From an uncultured Saprospiraceae bacterium (GTDB taxonomy: Bacteria; Bacteroidota; Bacteroidia; Chitinophagales; Saprospiraceae): DNA of 41,236 nt. Position numbers and translations under genes: made by a program. Location: NCBI GenBank assembly GCA_937924495.1, contig CALDSS010000093.1, positions 1-41,236 on the forward strand, in the 5' to 3' direction. Positions 1-9,102 of the stretch are shown here, in pieces; positions within the stretch are counted from its first letter, which is position 1; the number at the start of each line of letters is the position of its first letter. Below the pieces are notes generated by a model. It made no database searches and was not told the origin of the DNA. It worked only from the letters and a program-made list of their open reading frames with translations.

Positions 1-50
1 GACTTAGGAGAAAATAAAGACGGAAAAGCCCGCTCCTAATTTTTCTCCAA

Positions 51-77
51 AAAGCCCCTCTTTTTTGAGGGCTTTCT
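51..77 (+). terminator. Hairpin AAAGCCCCTC-TTTTTT-GAGGGCTTT, likely terminator of an upstream gene
   Basis: Inverted repeat with one bulged C, read directly. Confidence 0.5.
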
Positions 78-143
78 GGAAAAAAATATTGATTTTATAT
101 ATTATTTTTTAATAAGTGACACAGTTGTGTGAACCTAACCGTT

Positions 144-181
144 AAAAACGGTCAACAAATTCATTTTTGTTGGCCGTTTTT
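144..181 (+). terminator. Rho-independent-terminator-like hairpin
   Basis: AAAAACGGTCAACAAA / TTTGTTGGCCGTTTTT, 16-bp stem with one wobble, ending in a T-run. Confidence 0.75.
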
Positions 182-345
182 AGTATTCCATCAGCCAAGA
201 GGCCGTTATCGGTCATTCGCCTACCGTTTCTTTAAACATTAACGTAAATCCTAATACCTAAAAAGCAGATTTTTTACAAAAAGACCTATCTTTCCGCATC
301 GTTTTTCGAGGATAACGTATCATTCTAAAAACCATAAAAATTTAT

Positions 346-1386
346 ATGAGACTTAGAAACTTACTTGCCACTTTCATTTTCGTTATTGGAATTGGAAATT
401 ACATTCAGGCTCAAGACATTCACTTTACCACTTGGGATATGGCTCCTTTAACGGTCAACCCTGCTTTTTCAGGTTCCTATCTTGGTAGTTTTAGGGTGGG
501 CGGTGTTTACAGAGACCAATGGTTTGGGTTTGAAGGTAGCCAGGGTAATTTTACCACACCAACCGCTTTTATTGATGCTCCAATCATTCGTGGACTTAGG
601 AAAAATGATTGGGTTGGAATTGGATTGATGTTTTTTTCAGATAAGGCAGGTACGTTTGATTTGGGATACTCTGCTACAAAAATATCAGCCGCTTATCATT
701 TAGGTTTAAATAAAAAACAAACCTCAGTTCTTACTTTAGGTTTTCAATGGGGACAAGGTAGTTATGATTTTACAGTACAGAATCCTAGCGATGTGGTTGC
801 CCAAGATGTTACTGAATTCAATATGCTTGCTGATGCTGGAGATCCATTTCAAGATTATAAAGTCGGTGTGTTGTTCAAATCACTGCTTAATAAAAGAATG
901 AATGTTTCTTTAGGCGCCTCGGGTGGTTATTTATCTACTCCACGAGTTGAAGTTTTATCAGCATCTGGGACGTCTGGCGGCGGTGGTGGAGTTGGTGGGA
1001 TAGGCTTTGAAAATCCACTTCTTCTTCAATTACACGGTCAGTTTGGAATTGGAATGACAGAAAAATGGTCTTTAACTCCACAGTTCTTTTATCAAACAAA
1101 AGCTGGTGCAAGTGAAGTTTCATTGCAAGCTTACGGAGGATATAAATTTAATAAAGATTATACTTTACGACCTGGTATAGGTTACAGAATGACTAACAAC
1201 GATGCAGTTGAATTTTTATTAGGAGTTGACATTAGAGACAATTTAAGAACAACACTTGCGTATGATCTTACCGTTTCAGAGCTTGCTGGGAGTACAGGTG
1301 GGGCTTTAGAAATAGGGGTTTCTTATATTGGAAAAATATTCAAGAAACCAGACATCAAGCCAGCTATCCTTTGTCCAAGGCTGTAA
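346..1386 (+). CDS. PorP/SprF family type IX secretion system membrane protein
   Basis: Signal peptide; QDIHFTTWDMAPLTVNPAFSGSYLGSFRVGGVYRDQW is a typical PorP/SprF N-terminus; C-terminal YDLTVSELAGSTGGALEIGVSY. Confidence 0.85.
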   Translation: MRLRNLLATFIFVIGIGNYIQAQDIHFTTWDMAPLTVNPAFSGSYLGSFRVGGVYRDQWFGFEGSQGNFTTPTAFIDAPIIRGLRKNDWVGIGLMFFSDKAGTFDLGYSATKISAAYHLGLNKKQTSVLTLGFQWGQGSYDFTVQNPSDVVAQDVTEFNMLADAGDPFQDYKVGVLFKSLLNKRMNVSLGASGGYLSTPRVEVLSASGTSGGGGGVGGIGFENPLLLQLHGQFGIGMTEKWSLTPQFFYQTKAGASEVSLQAYGGYKFNKDYTLRPGIGYRMTNNDAVEFLLGVDIRDNLRTTLAYDLTVSELAGSTGGALEIGVSYIGKIFKKPDIKPAILCPRL

Positions 1387-1431
1387 AATTCAAAATCCCT
1401 TAAATCTTAGTTTTTAAATTAAAAAGAGTAC

Positions 1432-3543
1432 ATGAAACATATATTTTCAATCATTTTCTTTTTGGGTATTTGTGCGACTGCAATTGGCCAACCAATTTCT
1501 GCATCAACTTATGGAACGAAGTTAGATTTGGCAGGTGAAGCAGTGGCAAGTAATGATTATTATAATGCATTGAAATATTACAAAGAGGCTTATGATGAGC
1601 GAAAGGATAAAGCTTTGATTCCTGATATCGCCGACCAACATTATAAACTTCGTGATTATAAAAAGGCAGAATCGTATTATCAACGATTATATAGAAAACG
1701 TAGAGGTAAAGCCATCGAGGTAGCTCCTGAAACGAGTTTCAAATATGCTCGTGTTTTAAAAATAAATGGCAAGTACGATGAGGCGATTGCTAAACTTCAG
1801 GAAGTTATTTCTAAAACAACTGATCAAACTTTAAAAGAGTTGGCGGAGTACGAGTTGAATGGTGCTGAGTATGCAAAGATTGCCAGACCAGTTCCTCGTT
1901 TGGAAATAAAAACGGCTGGAACAAAAGTTAATACGTCTTTTTCGGAGTATTCTGCTATCATTCAAGATGATGGCAACACCATGTATTTTACAACTTTCGA
2001 TAGAAATGATGTAATAATTCTGGATGGAGAAGATCAGGACTATCACGCTAAAATTTTCAAATCAACCAAGAAGGATGATAAATGGGGGAAGCCTCAAGCA
2101 TTGGGTGAAAAAATCAATAGACCTGGTTTTCATACTGGGAATGTCACTTTTACGAAAGATGGACAACGGATGTATTTCACTCGTCAATTAATCACAGGCA
2201 ACGAAGTATCTGAAAGTAAAATATTTTATGCAGATGCCACTGGTGATGGAATGTTTGGCGCTGCAAATGAATTAGGAGGAGCCAATGGCCCATGGATTGC
2301 AAAGCATCCAGCAATAGGCGAACTTTTCAACAAAGAAGTTCTCTTTTTTGTTTCGGATATGGATGGCGGAGAAGGAGGTATGGATCTTTGGTATGCCACC
2401 CATAAAGGAAATGGAATCTACGGTGATCCTGTAAACATGGGCCCAAAAATCAATACCACAGCTGATGAAGTAACACCTTTTTATAGAGATGGTACTTTGT
2501 ACTTTTCTTCAACGGGTCACCCAGGTATTGGAGGTATGGATATCTTTAATACCGTCTGGAATGGATCAATATGGAGTGAGCCTAAAAATATGGGTGTTGG
2601 TTACAATTCTCGATGGGATGATACCTATTTTACGATTGACCAAGAAGGATATAATGGAACCATTCTAAGTAATCGGGAAGGGACAAAATCTACGCATGGC
2701 AAAACTTGTTGTGATGATATCTATGAGTTCGGAATAAGTAAAATTAATGTAGATGCTTTAGTTGGAACTTTTAACGGTGAGACCAAAGAGCCATTATTGG
2801 GAGCCAATGTTCAACTTTTTGAAAGAAAAGACGGCCAACTTGTTCCAGTTGATGAGCAATCAGATCCTTCCGGAAATGCTTACAATTTTCCATTATTATT
2901 GGAAAGGTCATATATCGTAATCGCGATGGCTAATGGATTTTATCCAGATACGTCTGAATATATTAATACGGTTGGATTGACTGAGTCTAAGAAGATAGAA
3001 AGGAGACTTCGATTGAAGCCGATGCCAAAAGAGCCAGAATATGAAACGGTAGAAATTTCATTGAACGAACCTATCCGAATGAATAATATCTATTATGATT
3101 ATGATGATGATAAAATTCTTCCGGATGCAGAAATTGATTTAAGCCAGATTTTTGAATGGATGACTCAATACCCTGATATGGTGGTTGAATTATCTTCCCA
3201 CACAGATTCACGCGGGCGAGATGCCTACAATATGGATTTATCTCAGCGACGTGCCGAATCTGCTAAAGCTTGGCTCGTTGCCAGAAACATCGTGGGCGAA
3301 AGAATTCAAGCTAGAGGATATGGTGAAACTCAAATTTTAAATAGATGTACCAACGCTATCAAATGCTCGGATGAAGAACATAGGTTTAACCGTCGTACTG
3401 AGTTTAAAATTATTTCTGGTCCTACTTCAATCGAAATTAAAAAGACTGAAAAGCGCTTGAAGGTGGAAGAACCAAAGGTGCAAGAAAAACCTGCTCCACA
3501 ACGGCCGAAGCGTAAAAAACGTAAACGTAGAAGAAGGAATTAA
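1432..3543 (+). CDS. PD40/WD40-like beta-propeller protein with C-terminal OmpA-family peptidoglycan-binding domain (T9SS-associated type)
   Basis: TPR-like N-terminus, PD40-like repeats (GTLYFSSTGHPGIGGMDIF), OmpA-like VVELSSHTDSRGRDAYNMDLSQRRAESAKAWLVARNI. Confidence 0.85.
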   Translation: MKHIFSIIFFLGICATAIGQPISASTYGTKLDLAGEAVASNDYYNALKYYKEAYDERKDKALIPDIADQHYKLRDYKKAESYYQRLYRKRRGKAIEVAPETSFKYARVLKINGKYDEAIAKLQEVISKTTDQTLKELAEYELNGAEYAKIARPVPRLEIKTAGTKVNTSFSEYSAIIQDDGNTMYFTTFDRNDVIILDGEDQDYHAKIFKSTKKDDKWGKPQALGEKINRPGFHTGNVTFTKDGQRMYFTRQLITGNEVSESKIFYADATGDGMFGAANELGGANGPWIAKHPAIGELFNKEVLFFVSDMDGGEGGMDLWYATHKGNGIYGDPVNMGPKINTTADEVTPFYRDGTLYFSSTGHPGIGGMDIFNTVWNGSIWSEPKNMGVGYNSRWDDTYFTIDQEGYNGTILSNREGTKSTHGKTCCDDIYEFGISKINVDALVGTFNGETKEPLLGANVQLFERKDGQLVPVDEQSDPSGNAYNFPLLLERSYIVIAMANGFYPDTSEYINTVGLTESKKIERRLRLKPMPKEPEYETVEISLNEPIRMNNIYYDYDDDKILPDAEIDLSQIFEWMTQYPDMVVELSSHTDSRGRDAYNMDLSQRRAESAKAWLVARNIVGERIQARGYGETQILNRCTNAIKCSDEEHRFNRRTEFKIISGPTSIEIKKTEKRLKVEEPKVQEKPAPQRPKRKKRKRRRRN

Positions 3544-3577
3544 TCATTTCAGAATAAACGCTTTCTTAATGATTTTC

Positions 3578-3614
3578 AAAATGCCATTTCGTTGAAAACA
3601 CGAAATGGCATTTT
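3578..3614 (+). terminator. Terminator-like hairpin
   Basis: AAAATGCCATTTCG / CGAAATGGCATTTT perfect 14-bp stem. Confidence 0.75.
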
Positions 3615-3659
3615 GCGTTTTTATGATTGCCCATTTTTTATGATTTAATTATATCAAGA

Positions 3660-4121
3660 ATGAAAAAATACTTATTCGTTATTGTCACTACTTTCTTACT
3701 TTCGGCTGGTTGTCATACTCAAAAAAAGATAACTGAGATTCATGAATATTCTTCCCTTCACGGGAAAAAGGAATTGAAAGGTGCGCCAATCATGCATTTT
3801 GAACAAAGAGAATTTGACCTCGGAACAGTGAAAAAAGGGGAGAAACGACAATTGGTTTTTCCATTTGTAAATAAAGGCGATGCCGATCTAAGTATTTCCA
3901 TTATCACTGCTTGCGAATGTACAACAACAAACCAAGATGACATCCGTGGAAAAATCTATAAACCAGGCGAGGGTGGGGTGCTAAAAGCAACTTTTGATAG
4001 TTCTGAAAAAGATTATGGCGAACTAATAGATATTGAAATTATCTTGGATCAAATAGAACCCGGAACAGATGATGTTCCAATTTTTGAAAAACTGTACTAT
4101 AAATTTGAAATAGAAAAGTAA
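3660..4121 (+). CDS. DUF1573-family lipoprotein
   Basis: MKKYLFVIVTTFLLSAGC lipobox; FEQREFDLGTVKKGEKRQLVFPFVNKGDADLSISIITACECTT is typical of DUF1573; ATG at 3660 preferred over the track start. Confidence 0.75.
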   Translation: MKKYLFVIVTTFLLSAGCHTQKKITEIHEYSSLHGKKELKGAPIMHFEQREFDLGTVKKGEKRQLVFPFVNKGDADLSISIITACECTTTNQDDIRGKIYKPGEGGVLKATFDSSEKDYGELIDIEIILDQIEPGTDDVPIFEKLYYKFEIEK

Positions 4122-4138
4122 AGTTGCTTTTCTATTTC
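4107..4138. terminator. Bidirectional terminator between convergent genes
   Basis: GAAATAGAAAAG / CTTTTCTATTTC perfect 12-bp stem; overlaps both gene ends. Confidence 0.6.
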
Positions 4139-4479
4139 TTATTAAAGTTATCGATAGTGTATTGGGCAACAGCCTCGATTTGCGCTTCCGTCAAAACGCC
4201 TTTGAATGGAGTCATTAGGTTCTTCCCATTGGTAATTATTGTTATCCTTTGTTCCAACGCCAAAACGGAAAGATTCAAGTCTTTGGCACCGTTTACTTCC
4301 ATGTCTCCATATAGGCCATGACAAGCAACACAGTAGGTTTTGAATATTTTTTTGCCATCTACTTTTTTTGAAGAAGATGAACTATTTGAAGAAGAAGAAG
4401 AGGAGTTGTTGGAAGTATCGTCGCCCCCACATGCCCAAATCATTCCTCCCATAAGGGCAATCATTATATATTTTTTCAT
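4132..4479 (-). CDS. Small c-type cytochrome lipoprotein with Ser-rich linker
   Basis: MKKYIMIALMGGMIWACGG lipobox, Asn/Ser-rich linker, YCVACHG haem motif; start at 4479 because a terminator hairpin lies upstream inside the longer ORF. Confidence 0.8.
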   Translation of the reverse strand: MKKYIMIALMGGMIWACGGDDTSNNSSSSSSNSSSSSKKVDGKKIFKTYCVACHGLYGDMEVNGAKDLNLSVLALEQRITIITNGKNLMTPFKGVLTEAQIEAVAQYTIDNFNKK

Positions 4480-4563
4480 AAGAATAGATTTTGAATTTAA
4501 GTTGCGGCAAAAGAAAAACATTAATTTCAAAACAGAAAAAATATAAGGAGGTTTAAAATAAAA

Positions 4564-4602
4564 ATGCCGAATCTTCAGAGAAGACTCGGCATTTTTATTT
4601 TG
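4564..4602 (-). terminator. Terminator-like hairpin downstream of the MORN/caspase gene
   Basis: ATGCCGA...TCGGCAT stem flanked by A and T runs. Confidence 0.65.
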
Positions 4603-4617
4603 GCGTTGGACCAAGTA

Positions 4618-6354
4618 TTATTTCAAAGTTACTGCAACCGTCATGGACGGGTCATAATCTCCCTTAATAATTGGTGTTTGCCGATTTCCAGTATATTCTT
4701 TAACGCCTTTATTAATAAAGTCAAAGAGTTCCTGAATAGATACAATACTATTGGTATTTGCATCAGCTTCCCCTTTCAACCCTCTAATCAAATAATGGCT
4801 AAATACACCTTGTCTCAATCCACTCGATTCAAGTGAAGTTTCGTCAGACTTAGAAGACATCAAAAGAGCAGTGCCTGCTTCTGCTTGCCCAAGGGTCTCA
4901 TAATACGTTTCTAAAGTTGCTAATTCAGAAGCACTTCTCGCAGCGAATAAACTTCCTGAGTGGCAGGCATCAGCAATACACAACTTGAATTTTGCATTAG
5001 ATTCAGCCATGATTTTGTTTATTTCATCATGGGGCAGTTTATTATTAAAACCATCATAGTTGATAGGTAAAAATGAACCTTTCAATCCATGACCGCTGAA
5101 GTAAAGCATTACTAAATCATTCGGCCCCGCTTTGCCAAATATTTCTTTCATTGTTCTGATGATATTACCTTTTGTTGCTTGCTCATCTATCAACAACCTA
5201 ATCTGATCATCTGGTAAAGCTCCGCCTGCTGGGCTTTTTAAGAACATACCCATTTCATAGGCATCATCTTTTGTATATCTTAATGCCGGCATGTGATTAT
5301 AAGAAGCAATTCCAACTACTACAGCATATACTTTGAAACCAGCTTTCTCGCGAATTGCTGCTTGAAGTTCGGAAGGGGATAATTCCTTCACGTGCTCTTC
5401 TACAATCTCTTCAATAATATCCTCTTCAGGTGCGCCTCCGGTTGAAGCTAAAATTTCATCAAAATCTCCAGGCTTATCCAAGCCCATATAATTTCCTTTA
5501 ATCCACCAGCCTTCAACTTGGGCACCATCCAATCTATACAAAGTTCCGTATCCGAAGAAACTATCATAAGCCCAAGAACCAGAGTATTTCTCTCCATTGG
5601 AGTAGTAAATAACCCCTTTTCCATGAGCCATATCATTTTTGAAAGAACCCACATATTTTGCTTCGCCACCTTCAAAAACATAAGTTCCGCTTCCGTTATC
5701 ACAATCACCTTCAACACATCCTTCACTACCAGATTGGATGACAGGGTTTCCTAAATATTCTCCTTTTTCCCAATCACCAGATACTTTTGTTCCATCAATA
5801 TTGAAAAAAGTGCCCTTTCCATGCGAATGGCCATTTTTGAAGCCTCCAACATATTTATCTCCGTTTACGAAAAAGAATGTTCCATATCCATCTATTTGGC
5901 CGCTGACAAATTGGCCTTCATATTTGCTTCCATCAGCATAAGCATATATTCCTTCTCCATTTTTACAATTGCCTTTTAAGCAACCAGATTGGATATTATC
6001 TTCCTCGATATCTACTTCTTTTCCAGGGAAAAGATTTTCGATAATTTCACCATATTTATCAATCGGATGGCCCCTTTTCCAACTCCCCGTCCACGTAGCT
6101 CCATCGGCAAATGTCATTGTTCCTCTACCTTCAGGGTACCTGTTTACCCATCCACCTTGGTATTTTTTACCATCGGTATAATAACAAGCACCTGTTCCAT
6201 GAATTTCTCCATTTTTGAATTGTCCAATGTATTTTGCACCACTTGGATAAATGTAAATACCAGTTCCATTTCTACAATCACCAGACTTGCATTGAGCTGA
6301 AAGTAAAGAGAACAAAAAGACTTGAAAAAAAACGAACAGAAATAGTTTTTTCAT
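4618..6354 (-). CDS. Secreted MORN-repeat protein with C-terminal caspase-like (peptidase C14) domain
   Basis: Signal peptide; repeated YxGxxxxGxxHGxG/Y MORN units; VMLYFSGHGLKG (His) and CIADACHSGS (Cys) motifs. Confidence 0.85.
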   Translation of the reverse strand: MKKLFLFVFFQVFLFSLLSAQCKSGDCRNGTGIYIYPSGAKYIGQFKNGEIHGTGACYYTDGKKYQGGWVNRYPEGRGTMTFADGATWTGSWKRGHPIDKYGEIIENLFPGKEVDIEEDNIQSGCLKGNCKNGEGIYAYADGSKYEGQFVSGQIDGYGTFFFVNGDKYVGGFKNGHSHGKGTFFNIDGTKVSGDWEKGEYLGNPVIQSGSEGCVEGDCDNGSGTYVFEGGEAKYVGSFKNDMAHGKGVIYYSNGEKYSGSWAYDSFFGYGTLYRLDGAQVEGWWIKGNYMGLDKPGDFDEILASTGGAPEEDIIEEIVEEHVKELSPSELQAAIREKAGFKVYAVVVGIASYNHMPALRYTKDDAYEMGMFLKSPAGGALPDDQIRLLIDEQATKGNIIRTMKEIFGKAGPNDLVMLYFSGHGLKGSFLPINYDGFNNKLPHDEINKIMAESNAKFKLCIADACHSGSLFAARSASELATLETYYETLGQAEAGTALLMSSKSDETSLESSGLRQGVFSHYLIRGLKGEADANTNSIVSIQELFDFINKGVKEYTGNRQTPIIKGDYDPSMTVAVTLK

Positions 6355-6481
6355 CTAATTGGTGGTTTGATAAACAAGTAAGAAATAATTAAACGGCATT
6401 AATAACCAGTTTCTTATACTTGGACGTAATTATTTGTTTTATGTTAGGTGGGATAAGAAAAAAACAGCAATTTTTAAGCCA

Positions 6482-7267
6482 CTACTTTCCAGTAAAATTT
6501 GCTTTTCTTTTTTCAATAAAAGCTGATGCACCTTCTTTAAAGTCTTTGGTATCAGCACAGGCACCAAACGCCTCGGTTTCATATTTAAAACCGTTCTTTC
6601 TTTTGTTAAAAAACATGTTGACAGCTTCTATTGTTTTGGCAATGGCTATTGGCCCTTTGGTAGCGATCTTTAGAAGGATTTCTTTTGCCTTTGCCACTTC
6701 TTCTCCAGCGGGCACTACATGGTTTGCTAATCCTAATTTATGAGCTTCTTCGGCTCCAATCATATCTCCAGTTAGCAACAATTCCATTGCTTTTCCTTTT
6801 CCAATTAATTGGACTAAGCGTTGAGAACCTCCATAACCTGGGATGATTCCTAAATTTACTTCTGGTTGGCCAAATTTGGCTTTTTCTCCTGCAATTCTAA
6901 TATGGCAAGCCATCGCCAGCTCACAACCGCCGCCTAAAGCAAATCCATTGACAGCAGCAATGACTGGTTTGTCAAAATTTTCGATTGCATCATAAGCAAC
7001 ATGACCTTGTTTTGAAAGTTTTTGAGCCTTTTTATTATCTAAACTCAAAAACGCCTTGATATCTGCCCCTGCCACAAAAGCTTTATCGCCAGCTCCAGTA
7101 ACAATGACCCCGCAAAGACCTTCTAATTTAGGAGCAGTTTTTTTGAAAAAATGGCCGATTTCACCCATCGTCTCAGCGTTTATGGCGTTGTAGGCCTTTG
7201 GCCGGTTGATAGTCAGTGTGCCAATTCCATTTTCGTCAATATCGTATAGAAGATTTTTATATTCCAT
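6482..7267 (-). CDS. Enoyl-CoA hydratase/isomerase family protein
   Basis: GLCGVIVTGAGDKAFVAGADIKAF, AVNGFALGGGCELAMACHIRIA, FGQPEVNLGIIPGYGGSQRL; start at MEYKNLLYD. Confidence 0.9.
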   Translation of the reverse strand: MEYKNLLYDIDENGIGTLTINRPKAYNAINAETMGEIGHFFKKTAPKLEGLCGVIVTGAGDKAFVAGADIKAFLSLDNKKAQKLSKQGHVAYDAIENFDKPVIAAVNGFALGGGCELAMACHIRIAGEKAKFGQPEVNLGIIPGYGGSQRLVQLIGKGKAMELLLTGDMIGAEEAHKLGLANHVVPAGEEVAKAKEILLKIATKGPIAIAKTIEAVNMFFNKRKNGFKYETEAFGACADTKDFKEGASAFIEKRKANFTGK

Positions 7268-7325
7268 TGTGTTAACTTCAAGATTAAGGATCAAGTGTAA
7301 TTTTAAATAACTAAACTATTGATTG

Positions 7326-8960
7326 TTAAGTTTGAATAGCCCCTACATTAAATTTTTCAACAGGAGCATTATTTGCCACTTCGATAGCCATACTAATCCA
7401 TTCTCGAGTTCGCATAGGGTCGATGATTGCATCTACCCAAAGTCGAGAAGCAGCGTAATAGGGTGTAGTTTGTTTGTCGTATCGTTCCGTTATCTTTTTG
7501 AGCAATTCTTCTTTATCTTTTTCAGAAAGGGTTTCGCCTTTTGCTTCCATGGTTTTGGTCTGTATTTGCACCAAAGTTTTTGCAGCTTGTGCTCCTCCCA
7601 TCACTGCCAATCGAGCAGTTGGCCAAGAGACAATAAATCTTGGATCGTATGCTTTCCCACACATTGCATAATTTCCTGCTCCATAGGAGTTGCCCATCAC
7701 AATGCTTATTTTCGGAACGGTAGAATTGCTAACTGCATTTACCATTTTTGCTCCATCCTTTATGATGCCTCCATGTTCGGATCTACTTCCAACCATAAAG
7801 CCTGATACATCATGTAAAAAGAGCAGGGGTATTTTCTTTTGGTTGCAAACCATAATAAACCTTGTCGCTTTATCTGCCGAATCAGAATAAATGACTCCTC
7901 CAAATTGCATTTCTCCTTTTGCGCTTTTCACCACTTTACGATGATTGGCTACAATTCCTACTGCCCAACCATCAATCCGAGCATAAGCACAAATAATGGA
8001 TTTTCCGTAACCAGCCTTATATTGAGTTATTTTAGAATCATCTACGAGTCTTTTTAAAATTTCAATTGTGTCATATTGAACCGCTCTTTCGACGGGAAAT
8101 AATTGCCACAATTCTTTAGGGTCAAATTTTGGAGGAGCTGGTTTTGCTCTATCAAATCCAGCTTTTTCAAAATCGCCGATTTTATCAACTAAATCCTTGA
8201 TGGTATCGAGGCAAGATTTATCGTCAGGCAACTTGTAATCACAAACACCTGAAATCTCAGATTGAGTGGTTGCTCCTCCTAAGGTTTCTTTATCGACTGA
8301 TTCGCCAATCGCGGCTTTGACCAAATAAGGGCCAGCTAAAAAGATGCTTCCAGTTCCTTCTACAATCAATGCTTCATCACTCATGATGGGTAAATAAGCA
8401 CCACCCGCAACACAACTCCCCATGATGGCTGCAATTTGAATAATGCCTTTGGAAGACATAATTGCATTGTTTCTAAAAATGCGACCAAAATGTTCCTTAT
8501 CAGGAAAAATTTCATCTTGCATTGGAAGAAAAACTCCTGCACTATCCACCAAATAGATGATTGGCAATCTGTTTTCCATCGCAATTTCCTGAGCTCTAAG
8601 ATTTTTCTTTCCTGTCATCGGAAACCATGCCCCGGCCTTTACGGTGGCATCGTTGGCGACTACCATACATTTTCTTCCTCTGATAGAGCCAATCATGATG
8701 ACAACTCCTGCAGCTGGGCAGCCACCGTGTTCTTCATACATTTCGTAGGCGGCGAAAGCACCGATTTCAAACTTTGGTTGATCTTCGTCTAAGAGATAGT
8801 CAATTCTTTCACGCGCGGTGAGTTTTCCTTTTTTGTGTTGTTTGGCAATTTTAGCTTCTCCACCACCTAAATAGATTTTTTCAAGCCGATGATTCATTTT
8901 AGAAATCATCAATTTGAATTCATCTTCATTTTTACTTTTTGCTAAATCTATCTTTGCCAT
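7326..8960 (-). CDS. Acyl-CoA carboxylase, carboxyltransferase (beta) subunit (propionyl-/methylcrotonyl-CoA carboxylase type)
   Basis: GKLTARERIDYLLDED, YLVDSAGVFLPMQDEIFPD, SYGAGNYAMCGKAYDPRFIVSWPTARLAVMGG. Confidence 0.9.
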   Translation of the reverse strand: MAKIDLAKSKNEDEFKLMISKMNHRLEKIYLGGGEAKIAKQHKKGKLTARERIDYLLDEDQPKFEIGAFAAYEMYEEHGGCPAAGVVIMIGSIRGRKCMVVANDATVKAGAWFPMTGKKNLRAQEIAMENRLPIIYLVDSAGVFLPMQDEIFPDKEHFGRIFRNNAIMSSKGIIQIAAIMGSCVAGGAYLPIMSDEALIVEGTGSIFLAGPYLVKAAIGESVDKETLGGATTQSEISGVCDYKLPDDKSCLDTIKDLVDKIGDFEKAGFDRAKPAPPKFDPKELWQLFPVERAVQYDTIEILKRLVDDSKITQYKAGYGKSIICAYARIDGWAVGIVANHRKVVKSAKGEMQFGGVIYSDSADKATRFIMVCNQKKIPLLFLHDVSGFMVGSRSEHGGIIKDGAKMVNAVSNSTVPKISIVMGNSYGAGNYAMCGKAYDPRFIVSWPTARLAVMGGAQAAKTLVQIQTKTMEAKGETLSEKDKEELLKKITERYDKQTTPYYAASRLWVDAIIDPMRTREWISMAIEVANNAPVEKFNVGAIQT

Positions 8961-9040
8961 TGGTAATTTTTAGAAAGGATTGCTCAAGATTTTAAGGAAA
9001 ACAAAAGTATGATAATTAGGGGAATAAAAGCAGCGGCATT

Positions 9041-9088
9041 AAATCAAAAAACCCATGCAAAAATTAATTTACATGGGTTCTTTGATTT
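9041..9088 (-). terminator. Terminator downstream of gldJ
   Basis: AAATCAAAAAACCCATG / CATGGGTTCTTTGATTT, 17-bp stem with one mismatch; T-run on the minus strand. Confidence 0.7.
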
Positions 9089-9102
9089 GAAGAGAATACG
9101 TA

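Noticed and set aside
4340-4546. Glu-rich plus-strand ORF
   Set aside because: Antisense shadow of the Ser-rich linker of the cytochrome c gene.
5448-6300. Several ORFs of 67-103 aa inside the MORN/caspase gene
   Set aside because: Fully overlapped by a clear long CDS; typical alternative-frame artefacts of repeats.
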